A DNA stretch of 6,524 nt, taken from an uncultured Bdellovibrio sp. (lineage in GTDB: Bacteria > Bdellovibrionota > Bdellovibrionia > Bdellovibrionales > Bdellovibrionaceae). The stretch covers positions 1-6,524 of the forward strand of contig CAMLMF010000153.1 in the NCBI GenBank assembly GCA_946480995.1. The letters run 5' to 3'. The notes under the pieces are model-generated. The model saw only the letters and a program-made list of their open reading frames with translations, had not been told where the DNA came from and made no database searches. The position numbers and the translations under genes are program-made. This document shows, piece by piece, positions 1 to 4,828 of this stretch (position 1 is the stretch's first letter; the number at the start of each line of letters is the position of its first letter).

Positions 1-15
1 ATTTTCCTCCTCCTT
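1..15 (-). promoter_or_regulatory. Shine-Dalgarno of a gene beyond the left edge
   Basis: Read on the minus strand, positions 15 to 1 give AAGGAGGAGGAAAAT, a very strong SD running off the window. It lies about 45 bases downstream of the YCII-like stop codon. Inference: another minus-strand gene of the same operon starts just outside the window. No start codon is visible. Confidence 0.45.
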
Positions 16-60
16 GTGGGCAATAGCAAATGTTCTAACGACGAGGTCCAGGTACCAAAC

Positions 61-417
61 TTAGACGTTTGGCAGTGGTAGGCACTCGACGATCTCAACC
101 GCATCCCCAGGGAAAATCATAAAGTGCGGGTGATTTAAGAACATCTTAGCGGCTTCTTCGTGGGATTCAGCTTCAACTAACGTATACGCGGTCAGTGCAT
201 TCTTCGTATCCGAGATCCCGTTTTCATTAACCAGCTTCGTTTTACCCAAAGGGGCGCCAAGGTCTTTGATATTGGCAGCGTACTTTTGCGCCCACTGACC
301 CCAAGATTTCATTCCTTCTTTTTCACGCTGCTTCATGTCGGCCTCACTAAGTTTCGCCCATTTGTTATCAGCACTTGTTGGAGTTCCAATATACACAGCA
401 AGATATTTTTTCTTCAT
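61..417 (-). CDS. YCII-like (DGPF-type) small protein
   Basis: A 118-residue cytoplasmic protein with no signal peptide or membrane segment. The start MKKKYLAVYIG gives a first beta strand. A loop around residues 53-60 (LGAPLGKT) and a late segment (residues 76-111: AYTLVEAESHEEAAKMFLNHP, then the strand around VEIVECLPL) match the dimeric alpha-beta barrel of YCII-related proteins. Members are usually about 95-140 residues. Most have no proven reaction; some are linked to chlorinated aromatic breakdown or occur beside sigma factors, and none of that is visible here. The start is supported by AAGGGGA a few bases upstream of ATG. The gene follows the VOC-fold gene after 11 bases, so the two are almost certainly co-transcribed. 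Function is inferred from fold only. Confidence 0.8.
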   Translation of the reverse strand: MKKKYLAVYIGTPTSADNKWAKLSEADMKQREKEGMKSWGQWAQKYAANIKDLGAPLGKTKLVNENGISDTKNALTAYTLVEAESHEEAAKMFLNHPHFMIFPGDAVEIVECLPLPNV

Positions 418-428
418 AACAGTCCCCT

Positions 429-914
429 TTATCCTTCGAAAGCTTTTTGCAGTTTTGCGATATCAAACTTCACTTGTTGAAACATTTCATTCATCGCGCG
501 GCTTTTATGAGGAGAATCGGGACTCTTCTGGATTTTGTGCAACAGTTCCGGAGTCACTTGCCAAGCAAGACCAAACTTATCTTGCAGCCATCCGCATTGC
601 ACTCCTTTGCCTCCGTCAGCTGTTAATTTTTCCCAATACTCGTCGATTTCTTTTTGGGTTTCGCAAGTGATGGCTAAAGAAATGGCTTCGTTGAACTTAA
701 ATTGCGGGCCCCCATTTAAGGCGACGAACTTTTGCCCGTTAGCTTCAAACTCGACCGTCAACACAGTCCCTTCGGGTTTACCGTGAAACTCAAAACCTTC
801 TTTTCCGAAGTAAGTTTTATCGCCGATCTTTCCGTCCTTAAATATAGACGTGTAAAAATTGGCCGCTTCTTCGGCCTGCGTGTCGAACCACAGGCACAGG
901 GTGAATGGTTTCAT
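429..914 (-). CDS. PhnB-like VOC superfamily protein (3-dmu-9_3-mt family)
   Basis: A 161-residue VOC-fold protein of the PhnB/3-demethylubiquinone-9 3-methyltransferase-like family. Visible hallmarks are an N-terminal strand and helix (FTLCLWFDTQAEEAANFY, about 4-21), a central strand with FVALNGGPQFKF (63-74), EIDEYWEKL (89-97), and the C-terminal GWLQDKFGLAWQVTP (108-122). Despite the family name these proteins are not proven methyltransferases; many bind small molecules or metals, and the role here is unknown. I place the start at 914 rather than at the in-frame ATG at 950. AGGAG (922-926, minus) sits 7 bases before 914, and the longer start would put coding sequence inside the operator and promoter. 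It leads an operon with the YCII-like gene. Confidence 0.88.
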   Translation of the reverse strand: MKPFTLCLWFDTQAEEAANFYTSIFKDGKIGDKTYFGKEGFEFHGKPEGTVLTVEFEANGQKFVALNGGPQFKFNEAISLAITCETQKEIDEYWEKLTADGGKGVQCGWLQDKFGLAWQVTPELLHKIQKSPDSPHKSRAMNEMFQQVKFDIAKLQKAFEG

Positions 915-939
915 TAAGCTTCTCCTATTGTGAGGTTTC

Positions 940-971
940 CTTAATAACATACTAAATGGTATGTTATTAAG
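940..971. promoter_or_regulatory. Perfect 13-bp inverted repeat, likely repressor operator
   Basis: CTTAATAACATAC at 940-952 is repeated as its exact reverse complement at 959-971 around a 6-base centre (TAAATG). It lies 26 bases upstream of the VOC gene start and covers the -10 box and spacer of that gene's promoter, as expected for a dimeric repressor (TetR, ArsR or MarR class). No such regulator is encoded in the window. A transcript hairpin is possible, but the repeat is AT-rich and starts upstream of the expected transcription start, so a DNA operator fits better. Confidence 0.7.
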
Positions 972-977
972 TGTAAA
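949..977 (-). promoter_or_regulatory. Sigma70-type promoter of the VOC-YCII operon
   Basis: On the minus strand TTTACA (977-972, 5 of 6 matches to TTGACA) is followed after exactly 17 bases by TAGTAT (954-949, 4 of 6 matches to TATAAT). Transcription would start near 942, leaving a short leader that carries the AGGAG site. The elements interlock with the inverted repeat at 940-971. Confidence 0.6.
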
Positions 978-1005
978 GCTTAATTGTAAGGGCGTGATTT
1001 ATGGC

Positions 1006-1030
1006 AAAAGGACCCTTTTGGGGTCCTTTT
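1006..1030 (-). terminator. Intrinsic terminator after the GNAT gene
   Basis: AAAAGGACCC (1006-1015) pairs with GGGTCCTTTT (1021-1030) around a 5-base loop, giving a 10-bp stem. It lies 17 bases beyond the stop codon of the minus-strand GNAT gene. The T-run forms the 3' arm end in both directions, so it could act both ways, but only the minus-strand gene points into it. Confidence 0.7.
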
Positions 1031-1047
1031 AAGGGGAATAAGTGGGG

Positions 1048-1539
1048 TTATAAGAATTTTGCCATAGCCAGGCAATCAAAGTACTTATCATCGAGCTTTC
1101 GATACTTTTTAATAAGTCCTTCCTGTTCAAATCCAAATTTTTTATAAAGAGCAATTGCAGGTTCATTTGAAGTGTAGACACTAAGTTCAATTTTTTCTAA
1201 CCCGAATCTCTTTGAGTGATCTAGGACAGATTTCAAAAGTTTACCTCCAAGGCCTTTGCCGCGAAATTCCGGAAGCAAGCCCATGCCCAAACCGCCGCGA
1301 TGTGATTGGCGGGGATTAGTCATTGGGAATACATCACACCAGCCAACAACGTGGTCACCTTGAACTGCATAGTAGACGGGACCATTCTTTGAAATAAGGC
1401 CCCTTTGAAATGCGCTGACTTTCTCAAGTGGGGGAGCTTCAATCATTTCGATGTAAACTCTTTCGCTGGCTACTTTTGAAAGTGCTTGGTGAAAGCTTTC
1501 GAAATATTTTTCCGATGGATAGATGATATCAATTTCCAT
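1048..1539 (-). CDS. GNAT family N-acetyltransferase
   Basis: A 163-residue acetyltransferase that would move an acetyl group from acetyl-CoA to an amine; the substrate cannot be read from sequence. The central strand YYAVQGDHVVGWCDV (about 56-70) precedes motif A, GLGMGLLPEFRGKGLGGKLL (83-102), whose R93-G-K-G-L-G98 is the pyrophosphate-binding loop of acetyl-CoA. Motif B is visible as ELSVYTSNEPAIALYKKFGF (118-137), with the conserved Asn and the Tyr that often serves as general acid. The length is normal for a single-domain GNAT. The start is supported by AAGGAG six bases before ATG. A terminator follows. An inverted repeat at 1545-1578 includes that SD and could control translation. Its upstream neighbour is a decayed GNAT gene. 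Confidence 0.9.
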   Translation of the reverse strand: MEIDIIYPSEKYFESFHQALSKVASERVYIEMIEAPPLEKVSAFQRGLISKNGPVYYAVQGDHVVGWCDVFPMTNPRQSHRGGLGMGLLPEFRGKGLGGKLLKSVLDHSKRFGLEKIELSVYTSNEPAIALYKKFGFEQEGLIKKYRKLDDKYFDCLAMAKFL

Positions 1540-1544
1540 TTGTG

Positions 1545-1578
1545 ACTCCTTTTGCCGTTTAAGAATCGCAGAAGGAGT
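1545..1578 (-). promoter_or_regulatory. Inverted repeat that could mask the GNAT ribosome-binding site
   Basis: On the minus-strand transcript ACUCCUUCUGC (1578-1568) can pair with GCAAAAGGAGU (1555-1545) across a 12-base loop, 10 of 11 positions matching with one C-A mismatch. The 3' arm contains the whole AAGGAG site of the GNAT gene that starts at 1539, so the hairpin would hide it from the ribosome. There is no T-tract, so it is not a terminator. A chance match is possible because an anti-SD arm needs only CTCCTT. Confidence 0.4.
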
Positions 1579-1849
1579 GATTTTATTGCAATTCCTTTTC
1601 CTTTAAATTTTTCCAGAAGGTGCATCTCTCCGATCTCACCGTGCTCACGCATGTCTTTATCTCGCGGAGGTGTAAAAACAGAAAGTCCAAAGGTCCCAGC
1701 TTTTCCCTCGGCAACATACAAAGCCCTATCAGGCCTAGTCGCAGTTTGTTTCCACGCAATCATTCGGCGTTTGAAATTTCAAGGGCGTCATCTGCAGTAG
1801 CTTTTTGGATGATTACATCTTCAATTTGAATCGAGGTTTGTTCGACCAA
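1570..1849 (-). pseudogene. Decayed GNAT acetyltransferase remnant
   Basis: Two reading frames together resemble a GNAT protein. The upstream part reads VIIQKATADDALEISNA (about 1816-1766), the usual first strand and helix, and ends at a TGA at 1762-1760. The next frame, starting at 1763, continues MIAWKQT, then RALYVAEGKAGTFGLSVFTPPRD and HGEIGEMHLLEKFKGKGIA, which is the fourth strand and acetyl-CoA loop. One inserted base near 1763 would join them. The stretch between WKQT and RALYVAE is much shorter than in intact relatives. Everything after the GKGIA loop (motif B) is missing and replaced by unrelated sequence leading into the next gene's SD. A frameshift, internal loss and 3' loss all point to a dead gene. 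It is not an obvious copy of the neighbouring intact GNAT. Confidence 0.65.
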
Positions 1850-1899
1850 CTGCTCCGTGCAGTAATTTCATGATATTGGATCTTCTGGATATTAGCTGA

Positions 1900-2133
1900 T
1901 TAAAAATGTTTTACGCAAAAGGCGCGGCCGGAGCCGGATTTAAGATAGCGTTCGAAGTTTTTTGCTTTGTCTTCGTTGGCGAACCAAATGCAGATTTGCA
2001 TTTTCCAGGGTTTGTATTTGTTGGTGTGGGTGGATTTTCCAGCGTAGTGATCGAGGAGGCGTTGTTTGGGGTTGGTGGTGATTCCAGCATAGAACTTTGG
2101 GTGATTTAGGCTTTTTAGGATGTATACGTACAT
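1900..2133 (-). CDS. Minimal GIY-YIG endonuclease
   Basis: A 77-residue single-domain GIY-YIG nuclease of the short YhbQ/UPF0213-like type. MYVYILKS at the N terminus is the family's usual first strand, with YVY in place of GIY. YAG (15-17) stands for YIG. Arg25 in the QRLLDH helix and Glu61 in FERYLKSGSGRAF are the expected catalytic Arg and metal-binding Glu. The domain is complete, so it should be active. Relatives of this size include Ssn of Neisseria, reported to cut single-stranded DNA at a repeated sequence, as I recall. The start is supported by the canonical MYVYIL and by AGGGAG just upstream, although the spacing is very short. The palindrome-rich block beginning about 60 bases upstream could be its target. 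Confidence 0.85.
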   Translation of the reverse strand: MYVYILKSLNHPKFYAGITTNPKQRLLDHYAGKSTHTNKYKPWKMQICIWFANEDKAKNFERYLKSGSGRAFCVKHF

Positions 2134-2800
2134 GCTCCCTGTGCTTGCACGTTTTGTTCTTAGCTGGTTCCTGCTTAAATTGAAGAAAACTTCCGCCTTC
2201 GCTAAAGCTTCGGCGAGACATCCTTCGCGTGCTAATCACTTCACACATACTTACGTTCAAAACATTCGGGCCAGCCAAGCCGTAGCCCAGAGGGCGAAGG
2301 ATGGTGGTCGTGAGGTAACGACAAACGAACCACCCTATGCTCACGATTATATTGAACTTTCTCCGCAAACACTAGCGAGGATTTACGAAAAATGCGCTTC
2401 TCTTTACGAGAGCGGTCTCTCTATTCGAGATATAGAAGAGCGAACAGGCATTCCAAAATCCACCGTGCGCGAAACTCTGAAAAAGAACGGAATGGCGTTG
2501 AGAAATCCTCTCAATGGAAATGCAATCCACATAGATCGACTACATACTAAGCGCGGTGGTCACACTCCATACGGTTATGCCTACCTTGATGGTCAACTCA
2601 TCATTGACCCAAAAGAACAAATTATTGTCCGAAAAATTTTGAAGCTTCACCAATCAGGGCTTTCAGGGAATGCCATCGCAAAAGAATTGAATCGCCAAAA
2701 GATTCCTAGTCGAACTGGCAAATCATGGAGTCCATGCGTGGTCAGAAGAATCATTAAAATTAACCAATCCAACAAACCAAATAATAGGAGGACTAAATGA
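2120..2800 (+). CDS. Serine-recombinase-type DNA-binding protein without catalytic domain
   Basis: The frame is open for 226 codons, but only the part from about 2339 (residue 74) looks like conserved protein. It has a helix-turn-helix at residues 96-123 (ESGLSIRDIEERTGIPKSTV and on) and then the 'Recombinase' domain of large serine recombinases: TPYGYAYLDGQLIIDPKE (149-166), VRKILKLHQSGLSGNAIAKE (170-189) and LNRQKIPSRTGKSWSPCVV (190-208). The N-terminal resolvase domain with its catalytic Ser is absent, as is the zinc ribbon, so it cannot recombine DNA alone; DNA binding is inferred. The start is unresolved. ATG 2120, ATG 2132 and TTG 2180 have no SD and lie in the GIY-YIG gene or repeat block. 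One extra G after 2339 would give ATG GCT CAC GAT, a natural start. Its stop overlaps the next gene (ATGA). Confidence 0.7.
   Translation: MYTYMLPVLARFVLSWFLLKLKKTSAFAKASARHPSRANHFTHTYVQNIRASQAVAQRAKDGGREVTTNEPPYAHDYIELSPQTLARIYEKCASLYESGLSIRDIEERTGIPKSTVRETLKKNGMALRNPLNGNAIHIDRLHTKRGGHTPYGYAYLDGQLIIDPKEQIIVRKILKLHQSGLSGNAIAKELNRQKIPSRTGKSWSPCVVRRIIKINQSNKPNNRRTK
2190..2334. repeat. GC-rich palindrome-rich block next to the GIY-YIG gene
   Basis: This stretch differs from its flanks in being GC-rich and full of inverted repeats. CATCCTTCGC (2219-2228) is repeated as its exact reverse complement at 2294-2303. TCGCTAAAGCTTCGGCGA (2199-2216) is an imperfect palindrome with one A-C mismatch and one T-G pair. 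GTCGT and ACGAC (2307-2311, 2318-2322) form a small stem nested in GGTG/CACC. CCTTCGC occurs at 2196-2202 and 2222-2228, and inverted at 2294-2300. Although open in the plus frame, its translation is low-complexity and unlike any domain. It looks like a REP-like or mobile non-coding repeat; only one copy is visible here, so its repetition in the genome is inferred. Confidence 0.5.
2786..2791 (+). promoter_or_regulatory. Consensus Shine-Dalgarno of the small protein gene
   Basis: A perfect AGGAGG, five bases before the ATG at 2797, lies inside the end of the recombinase-like gene. It is the main evidence that the short downstream frame is a real gene. Confidence 0.8.
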
Positions 2801-2967
2801 ACAGTCTTATCAAAATCGCAGTCGTACTGGCTTTTGCCGCCGTTGCCAGTGGCAATCTTCCAGCAGTCATCAACCAAGTCCGCAAGGCACAGTTTCAACT
2901 TATTCAAGAATCCAAGGCATCGAAGTGGCCAAAAGCCATAAGAATGCGGGTTAGGCAGCTAAAATAG
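2797..2967 (+). CDS. Small 56-residue protein with signal-peptide-like N terminus
   Basis: A 56-codon frame. MNSLIKIAVVLAFAAVASGN forms a short basic start, a hydrophobic core and an ASG site that could be cleaved by signal peptidase. The rest (LPAVINQVRKAQFQLIQESK, then ASKWPKAIRMRVRQLK) is amphipathic, strongly basic and contains one Trp. It is either exported to the periplasm or held by one membrane segment. ATG overlaps the TGA of the recombinase-like gene (ATGA), with AGGAGG five bases upstream, so translation is probably coupled. Its last 9 bases overlap the 3' end of the convergent AraC-type gene. I recognise no family. Size, charge and a membrane-entry segment would fit a small toxin, a leaderless peptide or a membrane partner, but nothing proves any of these. 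Confidence 0.72.
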   Translation: MNSLIKIAVVLAFAAVASGNLPAVINQVRKAQFQLIQESKASKWPKAIRMRVRQLK

Positions 2968-3912
2968 TCGTCGTCGGTATTCGGATAGTGTCATTCCGAA
3001 CTCTCGCAAAAAGATTTTTCTGAAAGAAGAAACGTCACTCATCCCCACTTGTGACACGACATCTTCAATGCTCAACTTTGAATTACTTAGTAGTAAACGT
3101 GCTTTCTGAACCCGTTTCAATTGAAGGAACTTCTTTGGTGGGTGGCCATAAGATGAGGTGATCCTTCTCTGAAAGCTCCGCAAACTCATGCCACAACGGG
3201 CTGCCATTTCCTGAATTGAAATATTCTTATCAATATTCAAATCAATCCATTTTTCTAAAGCTTTAAACTGATCTACCTCTTGAGTGTTTACCGTTAACTC
3301 AGCCGCATAAATAGATTGTTTTTCTCTCGTACTGTCGGCCAAAAGTAGTTTTCCGATTTCTTGAGTTACCTTCTTTCCGCTTGATCTTGAAATAATATTA
3401 AGAGTGAGATCAACAATAGCAAGATAGCCACCAGCAGTGATAGTGGACGATGTTTCACAAAGCATCTTCTGCATTTTCCATTGAACATTCGGGAAATTCT
3501 TTTTTACAAAGCTCTCGCAGGACCAGTGAGTTGTAGCTTGCTTACCATCAAGTACTCCAGTGCTGGCCAAAAACAAAACTCCTAGGCAGGCTGATGCAAT
3601 CACAACATTGTTTTCATGCAACGATTTAAGAAGTTCACTTTCTTTATGCCAATTAAGAAGCATATTTTCGTCCATTCCCTGAGATGGACTAACTATCACA
3701 TAATCATACTTCTCTTTACTCTTTTGTAATTGTATCTGGAAAATACCGTTTCTAAAGACTCGCTTCTTATAGCTAATAAATTCTATCTTGTAGATTTCGG
3801 CCCCTAAGACGTAATTCGCGGCTTCAAAAATTTCTTTAATTAAAATTGTTACGCCAAGAGCGGATCGATTATGAACAAGTATCCCAATATTCACACTTTT
3901 AAATTTTGGCAT
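2959..3912 (-). CDS. GlxA/FtrA-type AraC family transcriptional regulator
   Basis: A 317-residue regulator with two domains. Residues 7-190 form a DJ-1/PfpI-like domain: NIGILVHNRSALGV start, YDYVIVSPSQGMDEN (69-83), the nucleophile-elbow segment VIASACLGVLFLASTGVLDG (104-123) with Cys109, ATTHWSC (126-132) and TITAGGYLAIVDLTLNII (157-174). Residues 220-317 are an AraC DNA-binding domain with helix-turn-helices at 231-256 (ISIQEMAARCGMSLRSFQRR) and 281-306 (SIEDVVSQVGMSDVSSFRKI). This is the architecture of GlxA/FtrA regulators, about 310-330 residues, thought to sense a small ligand through the DJ-1-like domain. The start is supported by GAGG six bases before ATG. It is divergent from the SnoaL-isochorismatase operon, its probable target, and likely autoregulated through repeats at its own start. 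Confidence 0.9.
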   Translation of the reverse strand: MPKFKSVNIGILVHNRSALGVTILIKEIFEAANYVLGAEIYKIEFISYKKRVFRNGIFQIQLQKSKEKYDYVIVSPSQGMDENMLLNWHKESELLKSLHENNVVIASACLGVLFLASTGVLDGKQATTHWSCESFVKKNFPNVQWKMQKMLCETSSTITAGGYLAIVDLTLNIISRSSGKKVTQEIGKLLLADSTREKQSIYAAELTVNTQEVDQFKALEKWIDLNIDKNISIQEMAARCGMSLRSFQRRITSSYGHPPKKFLQLKRVQKARLLLSNSKLSIEDVVSQVGMSDVSSFRKIFLREFGMTLSEYRRRLF

Positions 3913-3940
3913 TTATAACCTCATAAATGGCATTTATGCC
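3907..3940. promoter_or_regulatory. Palindrome and 21-bp-spaced direct repeats, likely AraC-type operator
   Basis: TGGCATTTAT occurs at 3907-3916 and again at 3928-3937, exactly 21 bases apart, two helical turns, the usual spacing of AraC-family half-sites. The second copy lies in CATAAATGGCATTTATG (3922-3938), a perfect 8-bp inverted repeat around one central G, and overlaps GGCATTTATGCC (3929-3940). The first copy includes the regulator's own start codon (3910-3912). The site could control both divergent genes. Confidence 0.6.
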
Positions 3941-3992
3941 ACTACTGTAGCAGATTAATTTGGATTAACATACTTATAAAAAGGAGCCATCT

Positions 3993-4391
3993 ATGAATAC
4001 AGACGAGAAAAATTTAAAGGTAGTTGAATCTTATTTCAACCACCTCTCTAAGGGAGAAATGGAGAAAGTCGGACAACTCATCGCTGATGATGTCATCTGG
4101 CACCAACCAGGTAATCACCAAGCCTCAGGAACTTATAAAGGAAAACAAGAGCTATTCCCCCACTTGGGTAAAATGATGGAAATTACCCAAGGAACATTAA
4201 AGCTTGAGCCAAAACATATTATGGCAAATGGAGACTTAGTATCTGTCATCATTCAGTTTTCAGCTCAACGTGAAGGAAAAAGCATGTCGATGGCGGGAGT
4301 CGATCTATTGAAAATTCAAGATAGTAAAATAAAAGAAGTTTGGCTCTTCTCTGAAGATCAAGAAGCTGAAGATAATTTTTGGGGCCGCTAG
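3993..4391 (+). CDS. NTF2/SnoaL-like protein
   Basis: A 132-residue single-domain protein of the NTF2-like (SnoaL) cone fold. It starts with the helix KNLKVVESYFNHLSKGEMEK (6-25), continues with LIADDVIWHQPGNHQASGTYKG (29-50), typical of SnoaL proteins, then the strand pair LVSVIIQFSAQREGKSM and SMAGVDLLKIQDSKIKEVWLF (82-119). SnoaL members catalyse aldol-type ring closure, isomerise or hydrate small substrates, or only bind ligands. The fold alone does not say which, though His37 and Asp104 point into the usual cavity region. The protein is cytoplasmic, without signal peptide. The start has AAGGAG six bases upstream. It is first gene of a three-gene operon, divergent from the AraC-type regulator. 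Confidence 0.85.
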   Translation: MNTDEKNLKVVESYFNHLSKGEMEKVGQLIADDVIWHQPGNHQASGTYKGKQELFPHLGKMMEITQGTLKLEPKHIMANGDLVSVIIQFSAQREGKSMSMAGVDLLKIQDSKIKEVWLFSEDQEAEDNFWGR

Positions 4392-4430
4392 AATAAACGA
4401 TCAACAGCTATTAAAAGAAGAGGAAATCTT

Positions 4431-4808
4431 ATGACAACAGAAGAAAGCAACAAACAAATTGTCTCAACGGCATACCAAAGAATTTTTGGCGATTTAGATG
4501 TTACGGCAGTAGATGAATATATGACAGAAAACTTCATTCAACACAATCCAACGATTGCGGACGGTCCGAAAGGAGTGAAAGCGCTTTTGCAAATGCTCAT
4601 CTCTCAAGGCGTGCCAAAGCAAAAAATTAGTTTCAAACATATTGCAGCCGAAGGTGATATTGTTTTCCTTCATTCGAGATATGAAATGGCCGGAAAAGAA
4701 TGGCGATTTATCGATATTTACCGAATAGAAAACAACAAATTAGCAGAGCACTGGGACGCCATGATGCCAATGCCCGATGGGCGTGCGAACAATAATCCGA
4801 TGTTCTAA
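4431..4808 (+). CDS. SnoaL-like protein (aldol-condensation enzyme-like, COG4922 type)
   Basis: A 125-residue NTF2-fold protein, second in the operon, 39 bases after the first SnoaL gene. NKQIVSTAYQRIFGDLDVTA (7-26) is the first helix. FIQHNPTIADGPKGVKALLQ (35-54) carries the QHNP signature, and FIDIYRIENNKLAEHWD (93-109) the DIYRxENxKxxEHWD signature, of the SnoaL-like group annotated as predicted aldol-condensation enzymes. The conserved His38 and His107-Trp108-Asp109 are present. It is not a recent duplicate of its neighbour; they share the fold but little sequence. No signal peptide is seen. AGAGG lies seven bases before ATG. The natural substrate is unknown. Confidence 0.87.
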   Translation: MTTEESNKQIVSTAYQRIFGDLDVTAVDEYMTENFIQHNPTIADGPKGVKALLQMLISQGVPKQKISFKHIAAEGDIVFLHSRYEMAGKEWRFIDIYRIENNKLAEHWDAMMPMPDGRANNNPMF

Positions 4809-4828
4809 TTAAAATATTTTAGGTGAAT

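Noticed and set aside
286..917. Several plus-strand frames antisense to the VOC and YCII-like genes
   Set aside because: Both minus-strand genes match known families with good SD sites; the antisense products show no domain.
1906..2109. Plus-strand frame of 67 codons antisense to the GIY-YIG gene
   Set aside because: It is a shadow of a well-supported nuclease gene; Gly/Val-rich with no SD.
2120..2133. ATGTATACGTACAT as an operator between divergent starts
   Set aside because: Arms are only 5 bp and the sequence is constrained by the conserved MYVYI codons of the nuclease.
2196..2300. CCTTCGC occurring three times, considered as a CRISPR-like array
   Set aside because: Units are 7-10 bases, unevenly spaced and in both orientations, unlike CRISPR repeats and spacers.
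2281..2340. tRNA-like impression of GTAGCCCAGAGGGCGAAGGATGG
   Set aside because: No acceptor stem, anticodon arm or T-loop GTTCGA can be drawn.
1940..2368. A 142-codon minus-strand frame through the repeat block
   Set aside because: It overlaps the GIY-YIG gene in another frame, its product is translated repeat and low-complexity sequence, and it has no recognisable domain.
3955..3980. Promoter for the SnoaL operon using TATAAA at 3975-3980
   Set aside because: It leaves no room between transcription start and the SD, and no convincing -35 box stands 16-18 bases upstream.
4823..4828. GTG start for the isochorismatase-family gene
   Set aside because: No SD precedes it; the AGGTG site fits ATG 4829 and the family usually begins MKKALIVIDIQ.
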